Shown: positions 50,184-59,036, counted from the first letter of the stretch. The stretch: 64,000 nucleotides of DNA from JADLGL01 sp963732865 (GCA_963732865.1 CAVTBC010000004.1:806001-870000); one strand, 5' to 3'. The notes: generated from the sequence alone by a model not told the origin. Made by a program: numbers and translations.

Positions 50184-50629
50184 GCGGGATTCCGGGCCTC
50201 AGGGCGAAGGGCGGTTCGGCTCGCACGGTTCCGGTAACGAACCCAGTGCGGGTTTTGCTGATCGACCCCGACACGGCCGGCGCCAGCGCTCTCGCCCGCG
50301 CCATCGACATGGACCGCGAATTGGCGGTGGTAGGCCTTTGCCGCGACCCACGCAGGGTCGGGCAGGAAGCCGATCATTGCCGGCCGGACCTGGTGGCGAT
50401 CCGTCTCGGTCTTGACGACGAGCGCTGCGTGGCTGTCCTTGCCTACCTCGCCAACAGCGGCGCCAAGGCCTGCGTCATTGTTCTCGGTGCGTCCGGGGAC
50501 GGCGCTAGCGCGGCTCGCGACGCGGCGGTCATGAAGGCGCGCATACGGGCTGTGGCGGAAACGAATTTCGGCATCGCCCCGGAGCCCGCTTCGCCGCGGC
50601 CGATGGCCGGCAGCAGGCGACTGCACTGA
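50180..50629 (+). CDS. CheB-like receiver domain remnant
   Basis: 149 residues. VRVLLIDPDTAGASALARAI and LAVVGLCRDPRRVGQEADHC match the beginning of a CheB-type receiver domain, and DLVAIRLGLDDERC lies at the phosphorylation strand, but the expected Asp is Arg. The acidic motif near the start (DPD) is retained. No methylesterase domain follows; the C-terminus is a short basic tail (PMAGSRRLH). Translation is probably coupled to the previous gene (TTG at 50180 overlaps its stop), or starts at GTG 50246. Likely a degraded component. Confidence 0.55.
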   Translation: MSGIPGLRAKGGSARTVPVTNPVRVLLIDPDTAGASALARAIDMDRELAVVGLCRDPRRVGQEADHCRPDLVAIRLGLDDERCVAVLAYLANSGAKACVIVLGASGDGASAARDAAVMKARIRAVAETNFGIAPEPASPRPMAGSRRLH

Positions 50630-50678
50630 CCCCTGGCGGGGCCAGTCAATACCGAGATCGCATATGTCTCAGGCGGCG

Positions 50679-51530
50679 TCAGGGGTTGGCTGCCGCCTCG
50701 GCCGCCACGATGCAGCGCGCCAGGCCTTCGGCGATATCCGGGTGTTCGTTTCCGAAACCGTCTGAGGCCTCTTCCCCTTGATCGACGGCGTTGACCATGG
50801 CGACGACATCGTCGCGCGTGGCCGGCGCCAGCAGCTTACGCCCACAATCGAGATAGGCCGCGCGCAGCTGTGCATCAAACAGGTCGGATGAACCGTTGAG
50901 GGCAAGGGCCCGCCACAGCGTGTCCTCGATCGCAAGGTCGCGGTCGCCGAGGCCATCATCGCCGGGACAGCGCAGGTAGAACTCAAGCTGTGTGTTGCGG
51001 ACGAGGACGAACATGTCGTCGTTGACGACATAGATCTCGCTGTCGGCCTGAGCGTCCGCCAGGGCCGCGGTTGCCGTCTGTTCGAGGCCTGGCCGGTCGA
51101 AGCCGAAAAACGCGATCATCTCCATCGGGTCGATCCGCGGTGAGAATGTCGCGCCGATGACATAGAGGTAGTCGTAGGTCATCTGCTGCTCGGTGGCGGT
51201 GTTCGTCCGCTGCATGACAACGCGCGAAGGGGCAAGTGGATTGACGATGGTCGGGCCGTTTTCGCATTGCCGGCCGACGACGTCGTCGAGGGTTTCCGCA
51301 TCCGCGACAGCCTCGCGGAAACGCAGCGCCGCCCAGTTGCCGCGAATATGTGGCGCGATCAATGTCGGATAGCTGCCATCAAAATAGACGGTGGTGTCGG
51401 CCCCAGCGGTGAACAGTCCGAGAATGGCGCGATAGGCCTCGTATGAGGCCTCGTCGGCGACGGCTACGGGCGCTTGCAGCATTGCGGCCAGGCCAAGGGC
51501 AAGCGCTGCCCAACGGTGTCTGCCCATCAC
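50679..51530 (-). CDS. Secreted protein of unknown function
   Basis: 283 residues with a signal peptide (RWAALALGLAAMLQAPVAVA, cleavage near ADE). The mature protein is acidic and helical with an aromatic-rich middle (YDYLYVIGATFSPRIDPMEM, FFGFDRPGLEQTATAALAD) and paired cysteines (RQCENG, YLRCPGDD, YLDCGRK). No recognised domain. ATG at 51530 is followed by a second ATG one codon later. It is transcribed leftwards from near ctrA but is separated from it by a terminator at 51601. Confidence 0.65.
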   Translation of the reverse strand: MMGRHRWAALALGLAAMLQAPVAVADEASYEAYRAILGLFTAGADTTVYFDGSYPTLIAPHIRGNWAALRFREAVADAETLDDVVGRQCENGPTIVNPLAPSRVVMQRTNTATEQQMTYDYLYVIGATFSPRIDPMEMIAFFGFDRPGLEQTATAALADAQADSEIYVVNDDMFVLVRNTQLEFYLRCPGDDGLGDRDLAIEDTLWRALALNGSSDLFDAQLRAAYLDCGRKLLAPATRDDVVAMVNAVDQGEEASDGFGNEHPDIAEGLARCIVAAEAAANP

Positions 51531-51600
51531 ATCCGGGCCCCTGTCTCACGCAGTGGGGCGGCGATGACAGCATGTCACTGCCGCGGCGGCAACGGGAAAG

Positions 51601-51627
51601 AAAAGCCCCGCCTCGGCGAGGCTTTTT
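51601..51627 (-). terminator. Intrinsic terminator after ctrA
   Basis: Read on the minus strand: AAAAAGCCTCGCC-GAG-GCGGGGCTTTT with one mismatch. It lies 25 bp past the ctrA stop codon and separates ctrA from the gene at 50679. Confidence 0.8.
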
Positions 51628-51651
51628 CATTGGTGCGTCGCCGCGAGGCGA

Positions 51652-52353
51652 TCAGGCGGTGGCGCGCAGTTCGTGCTCGTCGGGTTCGCGCAGGACATAG
51701 CCGCGGCCCCAAACGGTCTCGATGTAGTTCTGGCCGCCAGTAGCCGCCGCCAGCTTCTTGCGAAGCTTGCAGATGAACACGTCGATGATCTTGAGCTCCG
51801 GCTCGTCCATGCCGCCATAGAGATGGTTCAGGAACATCTCCTTGGTCAGCGTGGTGCCTTTGCGCAGGCTCAGGAGTTCGAGCATCTGATATTCCTTGCC
51901 CGTCAGATGCACGCGCTGGCCGTTCACCTCGACGGTCTTGGTGTCGAGATTGACCGACAGTTCGCCGGTGTTGATGACCGACTGTGCGTGGCCCTTCGAA
52001 CGGCGAACGATGGCGTGGATGCGGGCGACCAGTTCGTCCTTGTGGAACGGCTTGGTCATGTAGTCGTCGGCGCCGAAGCCGAGCCCGCGGACCTTGTCCT
52101 CGATACCGGCGAGGCCGGAGAGGATCAGGATTGGCGTCTTGACCTTGGAGACGCGAAGCGTTCGCAGCACCTCATAGCCCGACATGTCGGGGAGGTTCAG
52201 GTCAAGAAGGATGATGTCGTAGTCATAGAGCTTACCAAGATCGACGCCTTCTTCGCCGAGATCGGTCGTATAGACGTTGAAGTCCTCGGACTTCAGCATC
52301 AGCTCGATGCTTTGCGCTGTGGCGCTGTCGTCCTCGATCAGCAGAACTCGCAT
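51652..52353 (-). CDS. ctrA: Cell cycle transcriptional regulator CtrA
   Basis: 233 residues, OmpR-type response regulator and master regulator of the alphaproteobacterial cell cycle. The receiver domain has the acidic IEDDSA, Asp51 in LLDLNLPDMSG, and Lys in MTKPFHKDE. The DNA-binding domain contains VHLTGKEYQMLELLSLRKG, TLTKEMFLNHLYGGMDEPELKIIDVF and the terminal YIETVWGRGYVLREP, nearly invariant among CtrA orthologues. It is preceded by a 430-bp region with several GANTC sites and divergent from a fliJ-like gene. The last residues are longer and less typical (HELRATA) but the essential motifs are intact. Confidence 0.97.
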   Translation of the reverse strand: MRVLLIEDDSATAQSIELMLKSEDFNVYTTDLGEEGVDLGKLYDYDIILLDLNLPDMSGYEVLRTLRVSKVKTPILILSGLAGIEDKVRGLGFGADDYMTKPFHKDELVARIHAIVRRSKGHAQSVINTGELSVNLDTKTVEVNGQRVHLTGKEYQMLELLSLRKGTTLTKEMFLNHLYGGMDEPELKIIDVFICKLRKKLAAATGGQNYIETVWGRGYVLREPDEHELRATA

Positions 52354-52783
52354 GCCATTTTCCTCGATTGCAGGCCCCGGTCTGCCACCGGCCGGTCGTC
52401 GCGGCCAGCGCGAGGGAAACGTATCGCCCCGATTCGCCGCCCCCGTTGCACGTGGTTAACAGATACTGATTCTCGGGCAAACATTCTTCAGGCTTCCTGT
52501 TGAAAAACTAAGCCATCAGCTTGAAACAAACTAATGAATCTCGATTCGGTTGGCTTCATGCCTAACTTCAAGAACCCGGCCTAACTGATTTAATCGACTC
52601 AGCGATTGGATGTCGTTTCGAGCGGGTCGGTTTACTCGACCTTAAGTCATTGCCCTGATGATTAACGCGAGACGTAAACGAAGGGTTACCGGACCGCCGA
52701 ATTGGCTTCGTTTGTGAGGACGATCCCGATTGATGACACCAGACAGCACAAGGCGCCGGCATGGCGTGGGGGACCTGAGTCAG
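52354..52783. promoter_or_regulatory. ctrA-fliJ intergenic control region with clustered GANTC sites
   Basis: 430 bp between divergent ctrA (-) and the fliJ-like gene (+), AT-richer than its surroundings. Four GANTC sites, targets of the CcrM methyltransferase, occur at 52468 (GATTC), 52536 (GAATC), 52543 (GATTC) and 52596 (GACTC). TTAA/TTAAC half-sites resembling CtrA boxes lie at about 52661 (CTTAAG) and 52682 (TTAACGCGAGACGTAAAC, imperfect spacing). Caulobacter ctrA is known to be controlled by CcrM methylation at GANTC and by CtrA itself, so similar control is likely here. Confidence 0.7.
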
Positions 52784-53155
52784 ATGAAGTCGCGTGAGAG
52801 TGTCGTGCGTTTGAAACGCTTCCAGGTCGAGGAGAAGCGGCGCCAAGTCCAGCAGATCGAGGGCATGGTGGCGGAGTTCGACCGGATGTCGAACGAGCTC
52901 GATATGCAGATCAGCGCTGAGCAAGAGCGGACCGGCATCTTCGACACCACCCATTTCGCCTATTCCACCTTCGCGCGGGCGGCGATGCAGCGGCGCGACA
53001 ATCTCAAGGCGTCGGCGGCCGAACTGCGGGTTCAGCACGATGCTGCGCTGGAGGACCTCGCGGTGGCCGAGGAGGAACTGACGAAGATGGAGCTCCTGGC
53101 CGAGCGGGATCATGGCCGGGATCGCGGCGCCGACAAGAACGAACGGGTCGCCTGA
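52784..53155 (+). CDS. fliJ: FliJ-like protein
   Basis: 123 residues, almost entirely coiled coil: MKSRESVVRLKRFQVEEKR, QQIEGMVAEFDRMSNEL, and FAYSTFARAAMQRRDNLKAS in the middle. FliJ is a soluble export chaperone of the flagellar type III apparatus that works with FliI. The neighbouring ctrA is a known partner locus for fliJ in Hyphomicrobiales. Start ATG at 52784 gives the conserved opening MKSRES; an extra 18 in-frame codons up to 52730 are possible. fliI is not present in the window. Confidence 0.75.
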   Translation: MKSRESVVRLKRFQVEEKRRQVQQIEGMVAEFDRMSNELDMQISAEQERTGIFDTTHFAYSTFARAAMQRRDNLKASAAELRVQHDAALEDLAVAEEELTKMELLAERDHGRDRGADKNERVA

Positions 53156-53344
53156 CGCCACATTTATGGCTAATGCGATGTGCCGGGAAAGCCGACAATT
53201 CGGCCAATACCCCCGTGTTTCTTCAATCGAATTAGCACTCCTGAAAGAGTTGGAATAGTACATGGACAACGTCGGTGCCCGTTCCGCGGGCCGACGTAGC
53301 CCGTGCGCGCCTGCCGTCCGCGCGGGCACAAGGAATTGCTGCAG

Positions 53345-53716
53345 ATGCCGAAGACCGTGCTCGTCGTGGAAGACAATGAGCTCAACATGAAGCTCTTCCA
53401 CGATCTTCTCGAAGCCAGCGGCTATGACACGATCCAGACTCGCAGCGGCTTGGAGGCGATCGACCTCGCCCGCGCGCACCATCCCGACCTTATCCTGATG
53501 GACATCCAACTGCCCGAGGTGTCAGGCCTTGAGGTGACGAAATGGATAAAGGAGGATGACGACCTTCGCTCCATTCCGATCATCGCCGTTACCGCTTTCG
53601 CCATGAAGGGTGACGAGGAGCGCATCCGGCAGGGCGGCTGCGAGGCCTATCTCTCCAAGCCGATCTCGGTGGGAAAATTCATCGAGACGGTCAAAGCCTA
53701 TCTCGGCGATGGGTGA
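53345..53716 (+). CDS. divK: Single-domain response regulator DivK
   Basis: 123 residues. Receiver-only protein that controls the PleC/DivJ kinases and thereby CckA. VVEDNELNMKLFHDLLEASGY is nearly diagnostic of DivK, with Asp53 in LILMDIQLPEVSGLEV, Thr in IIAVTAFAMKGDE and Lys in YLSKPISVGKF. ATG at 53345. It ends 5 bp before the pleD start, the classical divK-pleD operon. Confidence 0.96.
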   Translation: MPKTVLVVEDNELNMKLFHDLLEASGYDTIQTRSGLEAIDLARAHHPDLILMDIQLPEVSGLEVTKWIKEDDDLRSIPIIAVTAFAMKGDEERIRQGGCEAYLSKPISVGKFIETVKAYLGDG

Positions 53717-53721
53717 GGACG

Positions 53722-55083
53722 ATGAGCGCTCGCATCCTTATCGTTGACGATGTCCCGGCTAATGTGAAGCTGCTCGGGGCGCGGCTCAACGCCGAATATT
53801 TCGATGTGGTGGTCGCCAGTAACGGCCCGGAAGCCCTGGACCTTTGCCGCAAGGGGCAATGCGACGTTGTGCTGTTGGACGTCATCATGCCCGGCATGGA
53901 CGGCTTCGAGGTATGCCGCCGGCTGAAGGCCGATCCGGTGACCATGCATTTGCCGGTGGTGATGATTACCGCGCTCGACAGTCCCGCCGATCGCGTCGCA
54001 GGGCTTGAGGCCGGCGCCGATGATTTCCTCACCAAGCCCGTCAATGACCTTGCCCTCACGGCGCGCGTTCGCAGTCTTGCGCGCCTGAAGATGCTCACCG
54101 ACGAACTCGGCGCGCGCTCGGCCACTGCAACGCAGATCGAGCTCGCCGACTGGGTGATCGACGAAAAGGTGCCGGGGAAGATCCTCCTTGTCGACGACCG
54201 GCCGTCGACGCGCGAGGGGATCGTTTCCTATTTGAAGCGCAGCAACGAGGTGACGGTCGAAAGCGATCCGCAGGAGGCGCTGTTCAAGGCGGCGGAGAAC
54301 GAATTCGACCTGGCGCTGGTGAGTTTCGATTCAAGCAAGCATGACGGCCTGCGCCTTTGTTCGCAGCTGCGCTCGCTCGACCGCACCCGGACGCTCCCGA
54401 TCCTCGCCATCGACGGTCCGGAATTGGAGGCGCGGCTGATGCGCGCCCTCGATCTCGGCGTGAATGACTACATTCTGAGGCCGATCGACCGCAACGAAAT
54501 GGCGGCGCGCGTGCGCACGCAGATCCGCCGCAAGCGCTACGCGGACCGGCTGCGCGACAATATGCAGCTGACGCTGGAAATGGCGATCACGGACGGTCTG
54601 ACGGGCCTGCATAATCGGCGCTATTTCGAACGCCATCTGGCGACCATGGTGGATCAGGCGACGACGCGTGGGCGTCCGCTTTCCCTGCTCATTATCGACG
54701 TCGACCATTTCAAGTCGATCAACGACACCTATGGTCATCTCGCCGGCGACAAGGTCCTGAAGGAATTTGGCCGCCGGATTTAAAGCGCCGTGCGCGGGAT
54801 CGACCTTGTCGGTCGCTTTGGCGGCGAAGAGTTTGTTGTGGCGATGCCCGACACCAACATTTCGGTGGCCTATCTCGTCGGGGAGAGACTTCGCTCGCTG
54901 ATTTCCGCCGATCCGTTCAAGGTGGCCGAAAACGTAGATCCGGTTGTGGTTACGGTCAGCATCGGCGTCGGGGGGATCGAGAGCCCTTCCGATACCCCGC
55001 TCGGGCTTCTGGCCCGTGCCGACGCGGCCCTCTATCAGGCCAAGCGTGGTGGCCGGAACCGCGTTGCATCGGCGGCTGCTTAG
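53722..55083 (+). CDS. pleD: Response regulator/diguanylate cyclase PleD, frame interrupted by an in-frame TAA
   Basis: Two receiver domains and a GGDEF cyclase domain, 453 residues in total, equal to the usual PleD length. First receiver: IVDDVPANVKLLGARL with Asp53 in VVLLDVIMPGMDG and FLTKPVND. Second, degenerate receiver: ILLVDDRPSTREGIVSYL. GGDEF: MAITDGLTGLHNRRYFER and IIDVDHFKSINDTYGH. At codon 354 (54781-54783) a TAA follows EFGRRI, after which the same frame continues SAVRGIDLVGRFGGEEFVV (I-site RGID and GGEEF active site) to 55083. As read, the cyclase is cut before its catalytic loop. A K or Q codon (AAA/CAA) is expected there, so a single substitution or sequence error suffices. 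Confidence 0.85.
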
Positions 55084-55345
55084 CCACGGTCGATACCGGA
55101 ACACAACCTAAGATAGCGCCTGGGCCGAGCTGCTCGGCTTAAGGTTAACGCTTTACGAATGCATCGCTTTTCGACCCCGAGGATGCCGGCGGCAGTTGCT
55201 TTCCGTAAACGGAAGGTTAAAGTTCAGGCAACACTTCGCGGGAGAGGCATGACCGCAGGCGCGGGGTTGGCTTAGCCGGCGAGAGATATCAGATACCCTA
55301 CGGAATGCTCAGGTCCGCCGCATCTCCTGGGTCCGTGGGGTTGGC

Positions 55346-55397
55346 CCGGCCCAGAACGGATTGAGTGGCCTCCTCGTATAAACCCGTTCTGGGCCGG
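55346..55397. repeat. Long inverted repeat between pleD and rpmG
   Basis: Perfect 14-bp arms CCGGCCCAGAACGG (55346-55359) and CCGTTCTGGGCCGG (55384-55397) around a 24-nt loop. The upstream stretch 55084-55345 contains no gene and a TTAAGGTTAAC element near 55139. The structure lies beyond the pleD stop, so it could terminate that transcript (T-run about a dozen bases later) or belong to an untranslated RNA. Confidence 0.5.
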
Positions 55398-55423
55398 CCA
55401 CATTTCCTCATTTTTTGCACAAT

Positions 55424-55451
55424 AAAAAACACCGCCGAGGCGGTGTTTTTT
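55424..55451 (-). terminator. Intrinsic terminator after rpmG
   Basis: AAAAAACACCGC-CGAG-GCGGTGTTTTTT: seven GC-rich base pairs extended by A-T pairs, symmetrical and therefore bidirectional. It lies 28 bp past the rpmG stop. Confidence 0.92.
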
Positions 55452-55478
55452 CTGTGTCTCGCCGCTGGGGCGGGCAGC

Positions 55479-55646
55479 CTACTTGATCTTGGCTTCGCGG
55501 AACTCGACGTGCTTGCGCACCACCGGGTCATATTTCTTCATCGTCAGCTTGTCGGTCTTCGTGCGCGAATTCTTCTTCGTGACGTAGAAGAAGCCGGTTT
55601 CGGCTGAGCTCACCAGCTTCACCTTGATCGTGGCGGCCTTGGCCAT
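55479..55646 (-). CDS. rpmG: 50S ribosomal protein L33
   Basis: 55 residues: MAKAATIKVKLVSSAETGFF, then VTKKNSRTKTDKLTMKKYDP and VVRKHVEFREAKIK, the complete bacterial L33 sequence. GGAGAG precedes ATG at 55646. It lies next to DUF983 and upstream of its own bidirectional terminator. The form without the zinc-binding cysteines is the usual alphaproteobacterial type. Confidence 0.97.
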   Translation of the reverse strand: MAKAATIKVKLVSSAETGFFYVTKKNSRTKTDKLTMKKYDPVVRKHVEFREAKIK

Positions 55647-55749
55647 CGGAACTCTCCAGCTGCGGCGCTCCAGGCGCCAGCGTCAAAACAAGGCGGGATA
55701 ACTAGTCGTCACCCCGCCAAAGTCAAGGCTTCTCGTAGCGTCGGCGGCG

Positions 55750-56247
55750 TTAGGGCCCGCTTGCGGCGGCGTTCTCGTCGAGGCCGATCGCGGCGAACCC
55801 CTCATCAGGTTCCGGCAGCGCGGAATCGGATTCACCGAAACCGTGCATCCGCATGGCCCATTGCAGACCAACCACCGCACCCTTCATCACCGGCAGAAGC
55901 AGCAATGAAAGGATCAGCGTCAGCGGCAGCCAGATCGCCAGATGCAACGGCGTCGACAGGTGCCAGCGCGTTTCGACGAAGAGGATGAGCGGGACGATGA
56001 TGTGGCCCACGACAACGATCGTCAGGTAGGGTGGCGCATCGTCTGCACGCTGGTGGCTCAAATCCTCACCGCAGACCGGGCATTCGGACGCCACCGTGAG
56101 GTAGCCCTTGAACAGCTTGCCCTTGCCGCAATTTGGGCAGCGCTTGCGCAAACCCCGCCTGATCGCCGGCCACACAGGCCGATGGGGCGCGGCCTCGCTG
56201 GGCGAAGGCAACGTTTCATAGAATACTGGCGACGTTTCAACGTGCAT
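55750..56247 (-). CDS. DUF983 family membrane protein
   Basis: 165 residues. The N-terminal zinc ribbon RKRCPNCGKGKLFKGYL...CPVCGEDL is the DUF983 signature. It is followed by two to three hydrophobic helices (YLTIVVVGHIIVPLILFVE, LHLAIWLPLTLILSLLLLPV) and a helix LQWAMRMHGF. Cytoplasmic-membrane protein of unknown function that, in related genomes, sits near rnr and rpmG as it does here. Confidence 0.88.
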   Translation of the reverse strand: MHVETSPVFYETLPSPSEAAPHRPVWPAIRRGLRKRCPNCGKGKLFKGYLTVASECPVCGEDLSHQRADDAPPYLTIVVVGHIIVPLILFVETRWHLSTPLHLAIWLPLTLILSLLLLPVMKGAVVGLQWAMRMHGFGESDSALPEPDEGFAAIGLDENAAASGP

Positions 56248-56361
56248 TGGCGGTCTCCCAGTCGATCATCGGCACCCGCGTGCCGGATGGGGACGATCTC
56301 AACTTAAGGGCGGTTTGCCATTTCGCCAATGCGGCGGATCGGCACTGTGGCCGAGTGCGGC

Positions 56362-56754
56362 TTAGGTGCCCGTGTTCTCCGGAGGCCTGGCCACTTCCCA
56401 ATCGTGGCCGAACGGGTCGGTGAGCCGGCCAGTACGCCACCCATGTTCTTCGCCGACCGGCGACACCGTTGTCGCTCCGGCGGCAACTGCCTGTGCGAAC
56501 ATGGCGTCGGGATCGGTGACGGTCAGTATCATGCGAATGGCGCGGTGGTCGGGCGACGGATCACCGTCGTCCTGTTGCACCCAGAATGGTGCGTTTTCGA
56601 CTGCCAATTGCGCGACCAAAATGGCGCCCTCGTCGCCTTCGAGCCGATATGTTTCGATGGCGCCGAACGCCGCGCGATAGAAGGCGACAGCCGCCGCTGC
56701 GTCGGCCACGGGGAGCCATGGCGCGATTGTGGTCGTGACCTTTCCGTTGGTCAT
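56362..56754 (-). CDS. VOC superfamily (glyoxalase/PhnB-like) protein
   Basis: 130 residues. WLPVADAAAAVAFYRAAFGA is the opening helix of a VOC module, and IRMILTVTDPDAMFAQAVAAGAT with LTDPFGHDWEVA is the second half, so one chain holds both beta-alpha-beta-beta-beta units. The metal-ligand pattern is not fully conserved by eye. The start ATG overlaps the stop of rnr by 4 bp, so it may be co-translated. Substrate unknown. Confidence 0.85.
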   Translation of the reverse strand: MTNGKVTTTIAPWLPVADAAAAVAFYRAAFGAIETYRLEGDEGAILVAQLAVENAPFWVQQDDGDPSPDHRAIRMILTVTDPDAMFAQAVAAGATTVSPVGEEHGWRTGRLTDPFGHDWEVARPPENTGT

Positions 56755-59036
56755 CGTTTGCTCTTCGTCGGTTTGCCTCTCACCGGTTTGCGCCCGCCGC
56801 GCTTTGCCGGCGGACCTCCTCGCCGGTTTGCGGTCTGGCGGCGGCGTTCGCCGGCAGAAGCCTTCTTGCCCTCACTCAGGAGCTCGAATCGAAGGGCGCC
56901 GGCCAGTGGCGCGACTTCAACAAGCTTGACCTCGACCCGATCGCCGAGGCGGTGGGTCTCGCCGCTGTCGCGGCCGATGAGCGCATGATGCGCTTCGTCG
57001 TAGAAGAAGAATTCCGCGCCGATCGTCGAGATAGGGACGAAGCCGTCGGCGCCGGTTTCGTCGAGTTTGACGAACAGGCCGGCGCGCGTGACCCCGGCGA
57101 TGCGGCCTTGGAATGTCGCGCCGATGCGGTCGGCGAGCCAGTAGGCGACGAGACGGTCGATCGTGTCGCGCTCGGCCACCATTGCGCGGCGTTCGGCGGC
57201 GGAGATCTCGGCGGCGATTTCGGGAAGGGCGGATTCGATGCCCGGCTGCAGGCCGCCGTCGCCAAGGCCAAGCGCGGCGATCAAACCGCGATGGACGATG
57301 AGGTCGGCGTAGCGGCGGATCGGCGAGGTGAAATGGGCGTAGCGCAAGAGGTTGAGGCCGAAATGGCCGATATTGACCGGATTGTATTCGGCTTGGCTCT
57401 GCGTGCGCAGGACGACTTCATGAATGAGCCGGCCGTGTTCGGTGGCCTTCAGACGCGACAGGATGCGGTTGAAATGGCTCGGACGCAGATTGCCCGACTT
57501 CGGCAGATTGACGTCGATCGAGGCCAGGAACTCGCGCAACGCTTCCAGCTTCGCCAGGGAAGGCGCGTCGTGGATGCGGTAGACGAGCGGCGATTTCGCC
57601 CGCTCCAGCGTTTCGGCCGCGGCGACGTTCGCCTGGATCATGAACTCTTCGATCAGGCGGTTCGCCTCGAGCGTTTCGCGCATGAGGATGCGGTCGATCT
57701 TGCCGTCCTGGCCGATGACGACCTTGCGCTCGGGAATCTCGAGTTCGAGCGGCTCGCGCTCGGCGCGGGCCTTGGCGACGGCCTGATAGGCCTGCCAGAG
57801 GGGCCGCAGCACGGGCGTGCCGATGTCGTCGCCGGGCGGGTCCTCGTCGCGGTCGAAGGCTTCCTGCGCCGCCGTATAGGCAAGGTTGGCGACGGACCGC
57901 ATCATGATGCGGTGGAAGCTGTGTGAACGCTTGCGGCCGTCGGCGCCAAATATCATGCGGGCGGCGATTGCCGGCCGGTCGGCGCCGACGCGGAGCGAGC
58001 AGAGATCGCCGGACAAGCGCTCGGGCAGCATCGGCACCACGCGGTCCGGGAAATAGACCGAATTGCCGCGCTTCAGGGCCTCGCGGTCGAGGGCGCTGCC
58101 CGGGTGAACGAACCAGCCGACATCGGCGATGGCGACGGTGACGACGAAGCCGCCGGGATTGCCGCTGTCGTCATCGGGTGCGGCATGGACGGCGTCGTCA
58201 TGATCCTTGGCGTCCGGCGGGTCGATGGTGATGAGCGGCAGATGACGCCAGTCCTCGCGCGGCTTCGCCTGGCGGACGGCCTTCGCCGCGTTGGCCTCAG
58301 CGAGCACGGGTTCGGGGAATTCGTAGGGAATGCCGTGCGACAGGATGGCGATCATCGAGACCGCCTTCTCGTCATTCATCGGCCCAACAATTTCGACGAC
58401 ACGCGCGTCGGCCACATAGTGCCGGCGGCTGCGCACCAACTTGGCGCGGACGAGATCGCCCTCTTTGGCGCCACCGGCGCCGTCGGCCGGGATGACCGCC
58501 TCGCGCTGCTTGCGATCGACGGGTTCGAGGCGGATCTCGCTGCCGACTTTTCTCACTACGCCAAGGACCGTTTCCGGCCGGCGTTCGAGCAGGCGAATGA
58601 CGCGGGCCGTGTAGCCGGCGCCTTCGGGCGTCAGCCGCACCAGGGCGCGGTCGCCGACGCCGGGCGCCGGGGTTTTGCCGCGGCGGTCACGGACGATGAT
58701 GATGCGGGGCGCGGGACCGGACGCTTCTTCCCAATCGGCTGGCGCGGCGACCAGATCGCCGTCGCTCGTCCGTTCGGACACTTCGACCACGACAACCGGG
58801 GGCAACTCGCCAGGCCGGTTGAGGTGCTTGCGCCGCTTCTCGACCGCGCCCTCATCGGCGAGTTCCCGCAACATCCGCTTCAGCGGGATGCGGTCGGCGC
58901 CGGTGATACCGAACGCTCTGGCGATCTCGCGCTTGCCGGTCTCGCCCGGATGCTCGGAAATGAACGCGAGGATTTCTTCCCGGGAGGGCAGGGCGCCCTT
59001 GGCCGGAACATGTTTGCCGGGCGGCTGCTTGGCCAA
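56751..59036 (-). CDS. rnr: Ribonuclease R
   Basis: 761 residues, 3'-5' exoribonuclease of the RNB family. Order: N-terminal winged-helix-like segment (REEILAFISEHPGETGKREI), cold-shock domains, the RNB catalytic core with ITIDPPDAKDHDDAVH (the acidic Asp cluster that binds Mg2+), TSPIRRYADLIVHRGL, and a C-terminal S1 domain (FVKLDETGADGFVPIS) with a lysine/arginine-rich tail (GGRKPVRGKPTKSKR). The start appears to be TTG, nine bases after the topA stop, so translation is coupled. Processes structured RNA and rRNA. Confidence 0.95.
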   Translation of the reverse strand: MAKQPPGKHVPAKGALPSREEILAFISEHPGETGKREIARAFGITGADRIPLKRMLRELADEGAVEKRRKHLNRPGELPPVVVVEVSERTSDGDLVAAPADWEEASGPAPRIIIVRDRRGKTPAPGVGDRALVRLTPEGAGYTARVIRLLERRPETVLGVVRKVGSEIRLEPVDRKQREAVIPADGAGGAKEGDLVRAKLVRSRRHYVADARVVEIVGPMNDEKAVSMIAILSHGIPYEFPEPVLAEANAAKAVRQAKPREDWRHLPLITIDPPDAKDHDDAVHAAPDDDSGNPGGFVVTVAIADVGWFVHPGSALDREALKRGNSVYFPDRVVPMLPERLSGDLCSLRVGADRPAIAARMIFGADGRKRSHSFHRIMMRSVANLAYTAAQEAFDRDEDPPGDDIGTPVLRPLWQAYQAVAKARAEREPLELEIPERKVVIGQDGKIDRILMRETLEANRLIEEFMIQANVAAAETLERAKSPLVYRIHDAPSLAKLEALREFLASIDVNLPKSGNLRPSHFNRILSRLKATEHGRLIHEVVLRTQSQAEYNPVNIGHFGLNLLRYAHFTSPIRRYADLIVHRGLIAALGLGDGGLQPGIESALPEIAAEISAAERRAMVAERDTIDRLVAYWLADRIGATFQGRIAGVTRAGLFVKLDETGADGFVPISTIGAEFFFYDEAHHALIGRDSGETHRLGDRVEVKLVEVAPLAGALRFELLSEGKKASAGERRRQTANRRGGPPAKRGGRKPVRGKPTKSKR

